64,000 bases of DNA. Source: Streptomyces nymphaeiformis (GTDB lineage: Bacteria; Actinomycetota; Actinomycetes; Streptomycetales; Streptomycetaceae). This document shows, piece after piece, positions 8,559 to 15,838 of the stretch. The notes under the pieces were generated by a model. It searched no databases. It was not told where the DNA came from and was given only the letters and a program-made list of their open reading frames with translations. Each line of letters begins with the position of its first letter. The first letter of the stretch is position 1. The translations under genes were made by a program, and so were the position numbers. The DNA lies in NCBI RefSeq assembly GCF_014203895.1, contig NZ_JACHJY010000008.1:186001-250000 (forward strand), read 5' to 3'.

Positions 8559-9896
8559 TCAGATGTTCCGGAAGCGGTTGATGGCGTCGATGTGCTGGGC
8601 CCGGAGCTCCGGGTTGCTGACGCCCAGGCCCTCCTGCGGGGCAAGGGCGAGGACGCCGACCTTGCCCTGGTGGAGGTTGCGGTGGACGTCGTACGCGGCC
8701 TGACCGGTCTCCTCCAGGGAGTAGACCTTCGAGAGCGTCGGGTGGATCTTGCCCTTGGCGATCAGGCGGTTGGCCTCCCACGCCTCGCGGTAGTTGGCGA
8801 AGTGCGAGCCGATGATCCGCTTCAGCGACATCCACAGGTAGCGGTTGTCGTACTGGTGCATGTAGCCCGAGGTCGAGGCACAGGTGGTGATGGTGCCGCC
8901 CTTGCGGGTGACGTACACGGAGGCGCCGAAGGTCTCGCGGCCCGGGTGCTCGAAGACGATGTCGATGTCCTCGCCGCCGGTCAGCTCACGGATCTTGGAG
9001 CCGAAGCGCTTCCACTCGCGCGGGTCCTGGGTGTTCTCGTCCTTCCAGAACTTGTAGCCCTCGGCGTTGCGGTCGATGACCGCGTCGGCGCCCATGGCCC
9101 GGCAGATGTCGGCCTTCTCGGGGGAGGAGACGACACAGATCGGGTTGGCGCCGCCGGCCAGGGCGAACTGCGTGGCGTACGAGCCGAGTCCGCCGCTCGC
9201 GCCCCAGATGAGGACGTTGTCGCCCTGCTTCATGCCGGCGCCGTTGCGGGAGACCAGCTGGCGGTAGGCGGTGGAGTTGACGAGGCCGGGGGCCGCCGCC
9301 TCCTCCCAGCTGAGGTGGCCGGGCTTCGGCATCAGCTGGTTGGACTTGACGAGCGCGATCTCGGCGAGGCCGCCGAAGTTGGTCTCGAAGCCCCAGATGC
9401 GCTGCTCGGGGTCGAGCATCGTGTCGTTGTGGCCGTCGGAGGACTCCAGTTCGACCGACAGGCAGTGCGCGACGACCTCGTCGCCGGGCTGCCAGGCGTT
9501 GACGCCCGGGCCGGTGCGCAGGACGACGCCCGCGAGGTCGGAGCCGATGACGTGGTACGGCAGGTCGTGGCGCTTGGTGAGCTCGGACAGGCGCCCGTAG
9601 CGCTCCAGGAAGCCGAAGGTCGAGACGGGCTCGAAGATCGAGGTCCAGACCGAGTTGTAGTTGACGGAGCTCGCCATGACGGCCACGAGGGCCTCGCCCG
9701 GTCCGAGCTCGGGGAGCGCGACGTCGTCGAGGTGGAGCGACTTGCGCGGGTCCTTGTCGCGGCTGGCGAGCCCGGCGAACATCTCCTGCTCGTCCTTGTG
9801 GACGGTGACGGCGCGGTACGACTCGGGCAGGGCGATGTTCGCGAAGTCGGCGGACGTGGCGTCCGGCGACTGGATCGCGGCCAGGATTTCCTTCAC
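8559..9896 (-). CDS. ccr: crotonyl-CoA carboxylase/reductase
   Basis: 445 aa medium-chain dehydrogenase/reductase that reductively carboxylates crotonyl-CoA with NADPH and CO2 to (2S)-ethylmalonyl-CoA. The NADPH-binding loop GASGGLG is at residues 232-238. From the GTG start at 9896, all four CO2-pocket residues known from Kitasatospora setae Ccr fall at the same numbers: N81, F170, E171 and H365. This supports both the assignment as a true carboxylase and the start. The RBS GGAGGC lies just upstream of GTGAAGG. First gene of the pathway operon; also a source of ethylmalonyl-CoA for polyketide synthesis. Confidence 0.97.
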   Translation of the reverse strand: MKEILAAIQSPDATSADFANIALPESYRAVTVHKDEQEMFAGLASRDKDPRKSLHLDDVALPELGPGEALVAVMASSVNYNSVWTSIFEPVSTFGFLERYGRLSELTKRHDLPYHVIGSDLAGVVLRTGPGVNAWQPGDEVVAHCLSVELESSDGHNDTMLDPEQRIWGFETNFGGLAEIALVKSNQLMPKPGHLSWEEAAAPGLVNSTAYRQLVSRNGAGMKQGDNVLIWGASGGLGSYATQFALAGGANPICVVSSPEKADICRAMGADAVIDRNAEGYKFWKDENTQDPREWKRFGSKIRELTGGEDIDIVFEHPGRETFGASVYVTRKGGTITTCASTSGYMHQYDNRYLWMSLKRIIGSHFANYREAWEANRLIAKGKIHPTLSKVYSLEETGQAAYDVHRNLHQGKVGVLALAPQEGLGVSNPELRAQHIDAINRFRNI

Positions 9897-10125
9897 GGGT
9901 TGCCTCCGGCGGTGAGCGTCCTGAGGGAGGGACGCCTGAGGGTTACGGCGGGACGTGCTGCTGTGGAGGTGTGCCGTCGGTTCGGCTCGGTGGTGCGGTG
10001 GCGGCGCTGTGTGGTGGAGCGCGGGGTGCCTGTGACGCAGGCGTCCGGGCGCACCGGCCGTCGGCTGGTGGGGACAGCCGGAGCACGAGGTGTGGTCTCT
10101 GCGCTCCGGCCGCCCGGACAACATC

Positions 10126-10168
10126 AACGTATGGCACGCCGTGTCACCTGACAAGGCACTCCGTGCCA
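10126..10168 (-). promoter_or_regulatory. ccr promoter with two tandem operator-like palindromes
   Basis: On the minus strand, TTGTCA (10154-10149) and TACGTT (10131-10126) are spaced exactly 17 bp. Two similar 15-bp imperfect palindromes of form GGCAC-N3-GTGYC surround the -35: 10132-10146, which exactly fills the upstream part of the spacer, and 10154-10168, which abuts the -35. Their centres are 22 bp apart, about two helical turns. The adjacent TetR regulator is the obvious candidate binder (inference). The predicted message has a 5' leader of about 220 nt (9897-10119) with a small hairpin (arms 9916-9921 and 9930-9935) near the RBS; nothing else is recognised in that leader. Confidence 0.62.
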
Positions 10169-10249
10169 ACAATTTCACTCAGATGCAATCTGCCCGTCAC
10201 GGATGAGCGATGATCGATCGAAATGGCCGCTGAGCTGCGGGAACGCAAA

Positions 10250-10283
10250 GAGGGCCGCCCCCGGAAATCCGGGGGCGGCCCTC
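10250..10283 (-). terminator. terminator after the tetR gene
   Basis: Perfect 15-bp GC-rich inverted repeat (10250-10264 and 10269-10283) with an AAAT loop, 14 nt beyond the tetR stop codon. It separates tetR transcription from the ccr promoter. Confidence 0.85.
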
Positions 10284-10297
10284 CTCGCCGAGCGGGG

Positions 10298-11146
10298 TCA
10301 GGCGCCCTTGAGCGCCTGCTGGATGGTCCGCATGACCTCGTCGAGCGGAGCGTCCGTACGCGCCACGGCGACCACCACGTCGCCCATCGTGGACGCCGTC
10401 GCGGCGGCCGGCGGCTCCGGGACGGCCGACTCGGCCGGTACGGCGGCGGTGCCGCTCCCCGCGGGCGCCGGGCGGGCGCCTATGCCCGAGCCGAAGGTCT
10501 CCCGGACGATCGCGAAGGCGTGGTCGAGCTGGGCCTCCACGTCACCCTGGCCGCCGGCCCGCAGCCATCGGCGCAGCACGTGGTTGTGGGCGGTGACGAC
10601 CGCCGACGCGGCCACCTCGGCGAGCAGCGGGTCGTCGTTGCCGTCGTGGTGGTCCCGCTCGTCGAAGTGCCCGAGGAGATAGCGGGTGAAGAGCCGCTCG
10701 TAGCGGGCGACCGAGGCGATCTCCCGCTCGCGCAGGGTCGGCACCTCGCGGGTGAGCCGGTAGCGCTCCACGGAGACCGCGGGGGACCCCGCGTACATCT
10801 TCATGACTTCCTTGATGCCCCGGCACACCGTGTCGAGCGGGTGCTCGTGCGGCGGCGCGGCGTTCAGCACCGCCTCCGCCCGCACGAGGGTGTCGTCGTG
10901 GTCGGGGAAGATCGCCTCTTCCTTGGACCGGAAATGCCGGAAGAACGTCCGCCGCGCGACCCCGGCCGTGGCCGCGATCTCGTCGACGGTCGTCGCCTCG
11001 TACCCCTTGGTCGCGAAGAGCTCCATCGCGGCCGCGGCGAGCTCCCGGCGCATCTTGAGCCGCTGCGCGGCGGCACGGGTGCCCGCCGCGCTCTCCGGAG
11101 CGTCGGACGGGGACGTGGCACGGGGTGTCTTCGCGGCCTTGGGCAT
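10298..11146 (-). CDS. TetR family transcriptional regulator
   Basis: 282 aa. The TetR DNA-binding domain lies at about residues 30-80: RRELAAAAMELFATKGYEAT, then TTVDEIAATAGVARRTFFRHFRSKE, which is the helix-turn-helix. The C-terminal part, rich in Ala/Pro/Gly linkers, is a longer than usual ligand domain with a low-complexity insert (PAPAGSGTAAVPAESAVPEPPAAA). The ATG at 11146 gives MPKAAKTPR; an upstream in-frame ATG exists 18 nt earlier. Position between hbd and ccr, all co-directional, suggests it controls acetyl-CoA/butyryl-CoA metabolism, possibly sensing an acyl-CoA. The tandem palindromes at the ccr promoter are its best candidate targets. Confidence 0.9.
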   Translation of the reverse strand: MPKAAKTPRATSPSDAPESAAGTRAAAQRLKMRRELAAAAMELFATKGYEATTVDEIAATAGVARRTFFRHFRSKEEAIFPDHDDTLVRAEAVLNAAPPHEHPLDTVCRGIKEVMKMYAGSPAVSVERYRLTREVPTLREREIASVARYERLFTRYLLGHFDERDHHDGNDDPLLAEVAASAVVTAHNHVLRRWLRAGGQGDVEAQLDHAFAIVRETFGSGIGARPAPAGSGTAAVPAESAVPEPPAAATASTMGDVVVAVARTDAPLDEVMRTIQQALKGA

Positions 11147-11199
11147 GGTCCGAACGTACTGCATCGGAGTGGGAGTGTGCCCAGGTGGGGGCGGGGAGG

Positions 11200-11227
11200 C
11201 CCCCGGGGCACCGACGGTGCCCGGGGG
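11200..11227 (-). terminator. hairpin between hbd and tetR
   Basis: Near-perfect GC-rich inverted repeat (arms 11200-11213 and 11215-11227, one bulged G) downstream of the hbd stop. Its core reads GGCACCG-A-CGGTGCC, which shares GGCAC/GTGCC half-sites with the ccr operators, so it could be a tetR-autoregulation site rather than, or as well as, a terminator. Confidence 0.55.
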
Positions 11228-11261
11228 ACTCAGCAGACCGCCCCAGCCGGCGGTGCGGGAC

Positions 11262-13043
11262 TCAGCGTCGGGCATATTCGCGGAAGCCGCGACCCGTCTT
11301 GCGGCCCAGGCAGCCGGCCGCCACCAGGTGCTCGAGGAGCGGGGCGGGGGCGAGGCCCGGGTCGCGGAACTCGCGGTGCAGCACCTGCTCGATCGCGAGC
11401 GAGACGTCCAGACCGACCACGTCGAGCAGCTCGAACGGGCCCATCGGGTAGCCGCCGCCCAGCTTCATGGCCGCGTCGATGTCGTCCAGGGTCGCGTAGT
11501 GCTCCTGGACCATCTTGATCGCGTTGTTCAGGTACGGGAAGAGCAGCGCGTTCACGATGAAGCCGGCGCGGTCGCCGCAGTCCACCGGGTGCTTCCGGAT
11601 CTTCGCCGTGACCTCGCGGACGGTGGCGTGGACGTCGTCGCCGGTCAGGACCGTGCGGACGATCTCGACCAGCTTCATCGCCGGTGCCGGGTTGAAGAAG
11701 TGCATCCCGATGACGTCCTGCGGGCGCGTGGTGGCGCGGGCGCAGGCGATGACCGGCAGCGAGGAGGTCGTGGTGGCCAGCACCGCGCCCGGCTTGCAGA
11801 TCTTGTCGAGCCGCCCGAACAGCTCCTGCTTGACCGCCAGGTCCTCGGCGACCGCCTCGACGGCCAGGTCGACCTCCGCGAAGGCGTCGAGCGAGCCGGC
11901 CGGGGTGATCAGGGCGAGCGTCTCGTCGCGGGCCTCGCCCGTCATCCGGCCCTTGTCGACCGAGCGGCCCAGGGACTTGGCGATCCGGGCCTTGGCGGCG
12001 TCCGCCTTCTCCTGGGAGCGGGCGGCGAGCACGACCGCGTACCCGGCCTTCGCGAAGACCTCGGCGATGCCGGAGGCCATGGTGCCCGAGCCGGCGACGC
12101 CGACCGAGCGGACCTCGCGGCCGCCGCCGGCCTCGGCGGAGGTGAGCGGGGTCAGCGCGTCGCGGACCACCTCGCCGGAGCCCGGCGCCTCGTACGTGTA
12201 GAAGCCGCGGCCCGCCTTGCGGCCGGTCAGACCGGCCTCGCTGAGCTGCTTGAGGATCGGGGCGGGGGCGTGCAGCCGGTCGTGCGAGGCCGCGTACATG
12301 GCCTCCAGGACCGTACGGGCGGTGTCGACGCCGATCAGGTCGAGCAGCGCCAGCGGGCCCATCGGCAGGCCGCAGCCCAGCTTCATCGCCGCGTCGATGT
12401 CCTCGCGGGAGGCGTACTTGGCCTCGTACATGGCGGCGGCCTGGTTCAGGTAGCCGAAGAGCAGCCCGTCCGCGATGAAGCCGGCCCGGTCGCCGACCGC
12501 CACCGGCTCCTTGCCGAGGTCCTGGGCGAGCCGGGTGACGGCGTCCACGGCCTTCGGGTCGGTCAGCACGGAGGAGACCACCTCGACCAGCTTCATGGCC
12601 TGGACCGGGGTGAAGAAGTGCAGGCCGAGGACCCGCTCGGGGTGCGCCGAGTCGGCGGCGAGCCGGGTCACGGAGAGGGCGTTGGTGCCGGTGGCCAGGA
12701 TGGCGTCCGGCCGGACGATCCCGTCAAGGGCCCGGAAGACCTCCTGCTTCGCCTCGTACGACTCGGGCACGACCTCGATCACGAGGTCGGCGTCGGCGGC
12801 CGCCTGCAGGTCGGAGAAGGTACGGAAGCGGGCGAGGACGTCCTGCCGCTCCTCCTCGGTGATCCGCTCGCGGGCCACCGCACGGGCGGTGGAGGCCTCC
12901 AGGGCGGCGACGGCCTGGGCGGCCGCGGCGTCGCTGATGTCGATGCCGATGACCTCACGGCCGGCCCGGGCGAGGACATCGGCGATGCCCGAGCCCATGG
13001 TGCCGAGGCCGACGACGGCGATGGTGGAGAGAGGGGTGTCCAT
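11262..13043 (-). CDS. duplicated 3-hydroxyacyl-CoA dehydrogenase (3-hydroxybutyryl-CoA dehydrogenase type)
   Basis: 593 aa made of two complete 3-hydroxyacyl-CoA dehydrogenase units in tandem. Each half has its own NAD-binding loop (GLGTMGSG near residue 11; GSGTMASG near residue 325), its own catalytic histidine segment (GLHFFTPVQAMKLVEV and GMHFFNPAPAMKLVEI), and its own C-terminal helical domain (GRKAGRGFYTYE and GRKTGRGFREYA). It oxidises or reduces 3-hydroxybutyryl-CoA/acetoacetyl-CoA and could provide the precursor of crotonyl-CoA for Ccr. The ATG at 13043 gives MDTPLST. The gene is followed by tetR after a hairpin. Confidence 0.92.
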   Translation of the reverse strand: MDTPLSTIAVVGLGTMGSGIADVLARAGREVIGIDISDAAAAQAVAALEASTARAVARERITEEERQDVLARFRTFSDLQAAADADLVIEVVPESYEAKQEVFRALDGIVRPDAILATGTNALSVTRLAADSAHPERVLGLHFFTPVQAMKLVEVVSSVLTDPKAVDAVTRLAQDLGKEPVAVGDRAGFIADGLLFGYLNQAAAMYEAKYASREDIDAAMKLGCGLPMGPLALLDLIGVDTARTVLEAMYAASHDRLHAPAPILKQLSEAGLTGRKAGRGFYTYEAPGSGEVVRDALTPLTSAEAGGGREVRSVGVAGSGTMASGIAEVFAKAGYAVVLAARSQEKADAAKARIAKSLGRSVDKGRMTGEARDETLALITPAGSLDAFAEVDLAVEAVAEDLAVKQELFGRLDKICKPGAVLATTTSSLPVIACARATTRPQDVIGMHFFNPAPAMKLVEIVRTVLTGDDVHATVREVTAKIRKHPVDCGDRAGFIVNALLFPYLNNAIKMVQEHYATLDDIDAAMKLGGGYPMGPFELLDVVGLDVSLAIEQVLHREFRDPGLAPAPLLEHLVAAGCLGRKTGRGFREYARR

Positions 13044-13098
13044 CAGGGGACTCCAGAGGAAGAGTGACGACTGAGGCCAGTGCGCGCGAAAGGGCGCG

Positions 13099-13250
13099 GG
13101 AAAGTGCGAGGGCGGTGCCCGGAAAAGAGGGCGGTGCCCTGAAGGGAGGTGAGACGGACTCTGTCCCGGAGTCACGTCGAAACTGCCGAACCGACCAGCG
13201 CACACAACGGCTGCGTCACCAGGCCGTTGTGGAAAGTGCGGGTGGTGCCC
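13099..13250. repeat. direct repeats in the hbd / HEAT-protein intergenic region
   Basis: The divergent region 13044-13340 contains GGGCGGTGCCC at 13110-13120 and 13129-13139 and GGGTGGTGCCC at 13240-13250. The first and third copies share a longer block, GGAAAGTGCG followed by the GGTGCCC core (13099-13120 and 13231-13250). The GGTGCC core resembles the GTGCC half-site of the palindromes at the ccr promoter. A function is not demonstrated. Confidence 0.5.
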
Positions 13251-13340
13251 GCTCACCTGAGACTAACCGGCCGGTAACGAGCGCGCCAGTCCCGGGAAGT
13301 TGGGAAAGTGTGATCTGGATCGCGGATAGGGTTCGGATTC

Positions 13341-13952
13341 ATGGAAATCTCCGAGGACCCGGAATTCTGCTCGATGATCGATCGATTGCGGGACGAGATC
13401 GAGAATGACTCCGGAGAAGTCCCGACGGCATTCACGGAACTCTCGGAACTCGCCGCGACAGGGGATCGTGAGGAACTGCACCGCGCCCTCACCGCACCCG
13501 GACAGCCGCTCTGGGCCCGGGAGATCGCCGCCTACGCCCTCGGCGTCGCCGGCGACCCCCGTGCCTTCGAGGCCCTCGTGCTCCTCCTCAACCACCGCGA
13601 CCCGGAGCGCTGCGTCACCGCCGCGCACGCCCTGGTCCGGCTCGGCGACCCGCGCACCGCGCGCGCGGCCGCAGCCCTCGCCACCAACGAACTCCGCGTC
13701 GCCTACGCCCTGCTGCCGGTGCGGCTGCTCGCCGAACTCCGCGCACCCGAGTCCGTCCCGGCCCTGGTCACCGTCCTCGGGCGGCGACTTCGGGCCGACG
13801 ACCCGCACTGGCGGGTCGGCCTCGCCTGCGTCGAGGGCCTGGGCACCCTGGGCGACGCCCGGGCCCGCCCCGCGCTGGAGGCGGCCCTTCCGCACCCCCG
13901 GCTCGGCGCCGCGGCCCGGACGTCACTTCAGCGACTCGGCGCCGACCACTGA
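13341..13952 (+). CDS. HEAT-repeat protein
   Basis: 203 aa, soluble, with alternating helical units of HEAT/PBS-lyase type (for example REIAAYALGVAGDPRAFEALVLLL, HALVRLGDPRTARAA, and GLGTLGDARARPALEAAL). Such proteins are scaffolds rather than enzymes, and the partner is unknown. A TAGGGT -10 box at 13327-13332 lies 8 nt before the ATG, so the transcript is probably leaderless. The 3' end overlaps the convergent MFS gene by 30 bp. Confidence 0.85.
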   Translation: MEISEDPEFCSMIDRLRDEIENDSGEVPTAFTELSELAATGDREELHRALTAPGQPLWAREIAAYALGVAGDPRAFEALVLLLNHRDPERCVTAAHALVRLGDPRTARAAAALATNELRVAYALLPVRLLAELRAPESVPALVTVLGRRLRADDPHWRVGLACVEGLGTLGDARARPALEAALPHPRLGAAARTSLQRLGADH

Positions 13953-15173
13953 CGCGGGACGCCGACGGGCCGGGACCAGTGTCCCGACCGCCGTGAGAAC
14001 GGCCGGGAGCGCGGCGAGCGCGAAGCACAGCGGCAGCGGCAGCCGCCCCACCAGGAGGCCCGCACCGGCCGTCGCCGCCGTCGTGCCGGCGTTGAACGCG
14101 GTGTTGACCCAGGCACCGGCCCGGGTGCGCCGCTCCTCCCCGACGGACTCGTCGGCCAGGAGATAGGCGCTGGTGAGCGCCGGCGCCACGAAGAGACCGC
14201 CGAGCGCCACCCAGCCGACCAGCGCGTACGGATGCGGGGAGAGCCCCGCCACCGCCAGGACCGCACCGAGGCCGAGCGCGAGGGCCGACAGGCGTACGGC
14301 GGTGGGGACGCGCCACGGCACGGCGCCGTACGCGAGGCCGCCGACCGCACTGCCCGCCGAGAGGGCCGCCGCCGCCCACGGCACGGCCCCGGGACGGTGG
14401 TGTGCGTCGGCGAACGCGATCACGAGCAACTCGACGGCGCCCAGGCACATGCCGACCCCGGCCGCCACGGCCACCGCCCTCGGCAGCCCGGCCCCGGGGC
14501 CGCCCCGCCGGCCCGCGGCCGGCTCCGGTGTCCCGGGATCCTGCTGGACGGCCCCGCCCCGCACCACCGGCGAGGTGACGAGCGCGAGCGTGCCGGTCAG
14601 GACGAGCCCGGCGCTCACCGCGAGCCCGGCGGGCGCCGACGCGTACCGCACGAGCAGGCCCACCAGCAACGGGCCCGTGACGAAGAGGAGTTCCTCCGCC
14701 ACCGTGTCCAGGCTGTACGCGCGCCGCAGCAGGTTCCGGTCGGTCAGCATCCCGCTCCACAGCGCCCGCGACACCGGGCCGAGCGGCGGGGGCAGCGCCC
14801 CCGCGGCGGCGGCCAGGGCCACGAGGGCGACCAGCGGGGTCGCGGGCCGGGCCGTCGCCACCGCGAGCGCGACGAGCAGCACCGCGGACCCGGCGGCCAG
14901 GGGGACGAGCGCGCGGCGCGGCCCGAACCGGTCGACCAGGGCGGCCCGCGCGGGCGACAGCAGGACACCGGTCAGCCCGAACACGGCCATGACCGTGCCG
15001 GCCGCGGCGTACGAACCGGTGCCGTCCTTGACGGAGAGGACCAGGGAGAGCGGGGCGACGCCGTAGGACAGCCGCCCCAGGAGGGCCGCACCGAAGGTGC
15101 GGCGGGCGTGCGGGGTCCGCAGCACCGCGGCGTACGTGGGCGCGGGGGAGTGGACGGGGGAGATCACGGACAT
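13923..15173 (-). CDS. MFS transporter
   Basis: 416 aa with about 12 hydrophobic segments. The MFS A-motif region is seen as RAALVDRFGPRRAL between helices 2 and 3, and the central loop (RGGAVQQDPGTPEPAAGRRGG) splits two six-helix halves. It looks like a proton-driven drug or metabolite exporter; the substrate cannot be read. The ATG at 15173 has GAGGAA at a good distance; a longer frame upstream is arginine/proline-rich and less likely. It ends within the convergent HEAT gene. Confidence 0.87.
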   Translation of the reverse strand: MSVISPVHSPAPTYAAVLRTPHARRTFGAALLGRLSYGVAPLSLVLSVKDGTGSYAAAGTVMAVFGLTGVLLSPARAALVDRFGPRRALVPLAAGSAVLLVALAVATARPATPLVALVALAAAAGALPPPLGPVSRALWSGMLTDRNLLRRAYSLDTVAEELLFVTGPLLVGLLVRYASAPAGLAVSAGLVLTGTLALVTSPVVRGGAVQQDPGTPEPAAGRRGGPGAGLPRAVAVAAGVGMCLGAVELLVIAFADAHHRPGAVPWAAAALSAGSAVGGLAYGAVPWRVPTAVRLSALALGLGAVLAVAGLSPHPYALVGWVALGGLFVAPALTSAYLLADESVGEERRTRAGAWVNTAFNAGTTAATAGAGLLVGRLPLPLCFALAALPAVLTAVGTLVPARRRPASVVGAESLK

Positions 15174-15306
15174 GACGGAGTTCCTCGGAAGAGGCGCCGG
15201 GCAGCGGCCTGCGGCGCCCGGGCGTGCGGGGACGGCGGGACACCGCGCCCGGCTGGGCACGGTCGTCGGATCGCCGACTCCTACGCACGGAAGAGGAACA
15301 TGCGCG

Positions 15307-15756
15307 TCAACGTAGCAGACGGAGCTCCGCCCCGGCCTCGCCGGTCGCCGCCGTCTGCTCCGGTACCAGCGCGAACGCCTCGATCTCCACGAGCAGTTCC
15401 GGACGGACGAGCGCCGACACCTGGACCGCCGAGCTCGCCGGCAGCGGCGCGCCCGCGAAGTGGGCGTCCCGCGCGTCCCGCACCGCCGGGAGGTGGGCCA
15501 CGTCCGTGACGAAGTACGTCAGCTTCACCACGTCCCCGAAACCCGCGCCGGCCGCCGCGAGGCAGCGCTCCAGGTTCGCGAAGACCTGGTGGGCCTGGGC
15601 CGCCGCGTCGCCCTCCCCGACCACGGCGCCGGAGGCGTCCAGGGCGCACTGCCCGGATATCGCGACGAACCGGCCCGTGCCCCACACGACATGGCTGTAC
15701 TGGGGGCTGGGCGCGAGGCCGTCGGGAGCGGGCACATGGGTCAGGTGGCTCGTCAT
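15307..15756 (-). CDS. RidA family (YER057c/UK114) protein
   Basis: 149 aa, the normal size of the family. Motifs include YSHVVWGTGRFVAISGQCALD, the NLERCLAAAGAGFGDVVKLTYFVTD segment and the VEIEAFAL C-terminal strand with a preceding arginine (VRPELLVEIEA). RidA proteins hydrolyse reactive enamine/imine intermediates from PLP enzymes. The Arg is consistent with deaminase activity, but this outlier subgroup may act differently. ATG at 15756 (MTSHLTH). It stands alone, 133 bp before the MFS gene on the same strand. Confidence 0.88.
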   Translation of the reverse strand: MTSHLTHVPAPDGLAPSPQYSHVVWGTGRFVAISGQCALDASGAVVGEGDAAAQAHQVFANLERCLAAAGAGFGDVVKLTYFVTDVAHLPAVRDARDAHFAGAPLPASSAVQVSALVRPELLVEIEAFALVPEQTAATGEAGAELRLLR

Positions 15757-15784
15757 GCCCCCCATCCTCGCGCACCCCACTGAC

Positions 15785-15819
15785 GGTGCCCGCCACCCCT
15801 TTTGCGGGGCGCGGGCACC
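15785..15819 (-). terminator. hairpin downstream of the S33 aminopeptidase gene
   Basis: 9-bp inverted repeat GGTGCCCGC / GCGGGCACC (15785-15793 and 15811-15819) with partial additional pairing inside the loop, 20 nt past the stop codon. Confidence 0.6.
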
Positions 15820-15838
15820 GGGGGACGGGCGGAAGGGG

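Noticed and set aside
8549..10125. Cobalamin riboswitch before the B12-dependent mutase
   Set aside because: The ecm gene starts 10 bp after ccr, and no B12-box-like segment was seen in the ccr leader.
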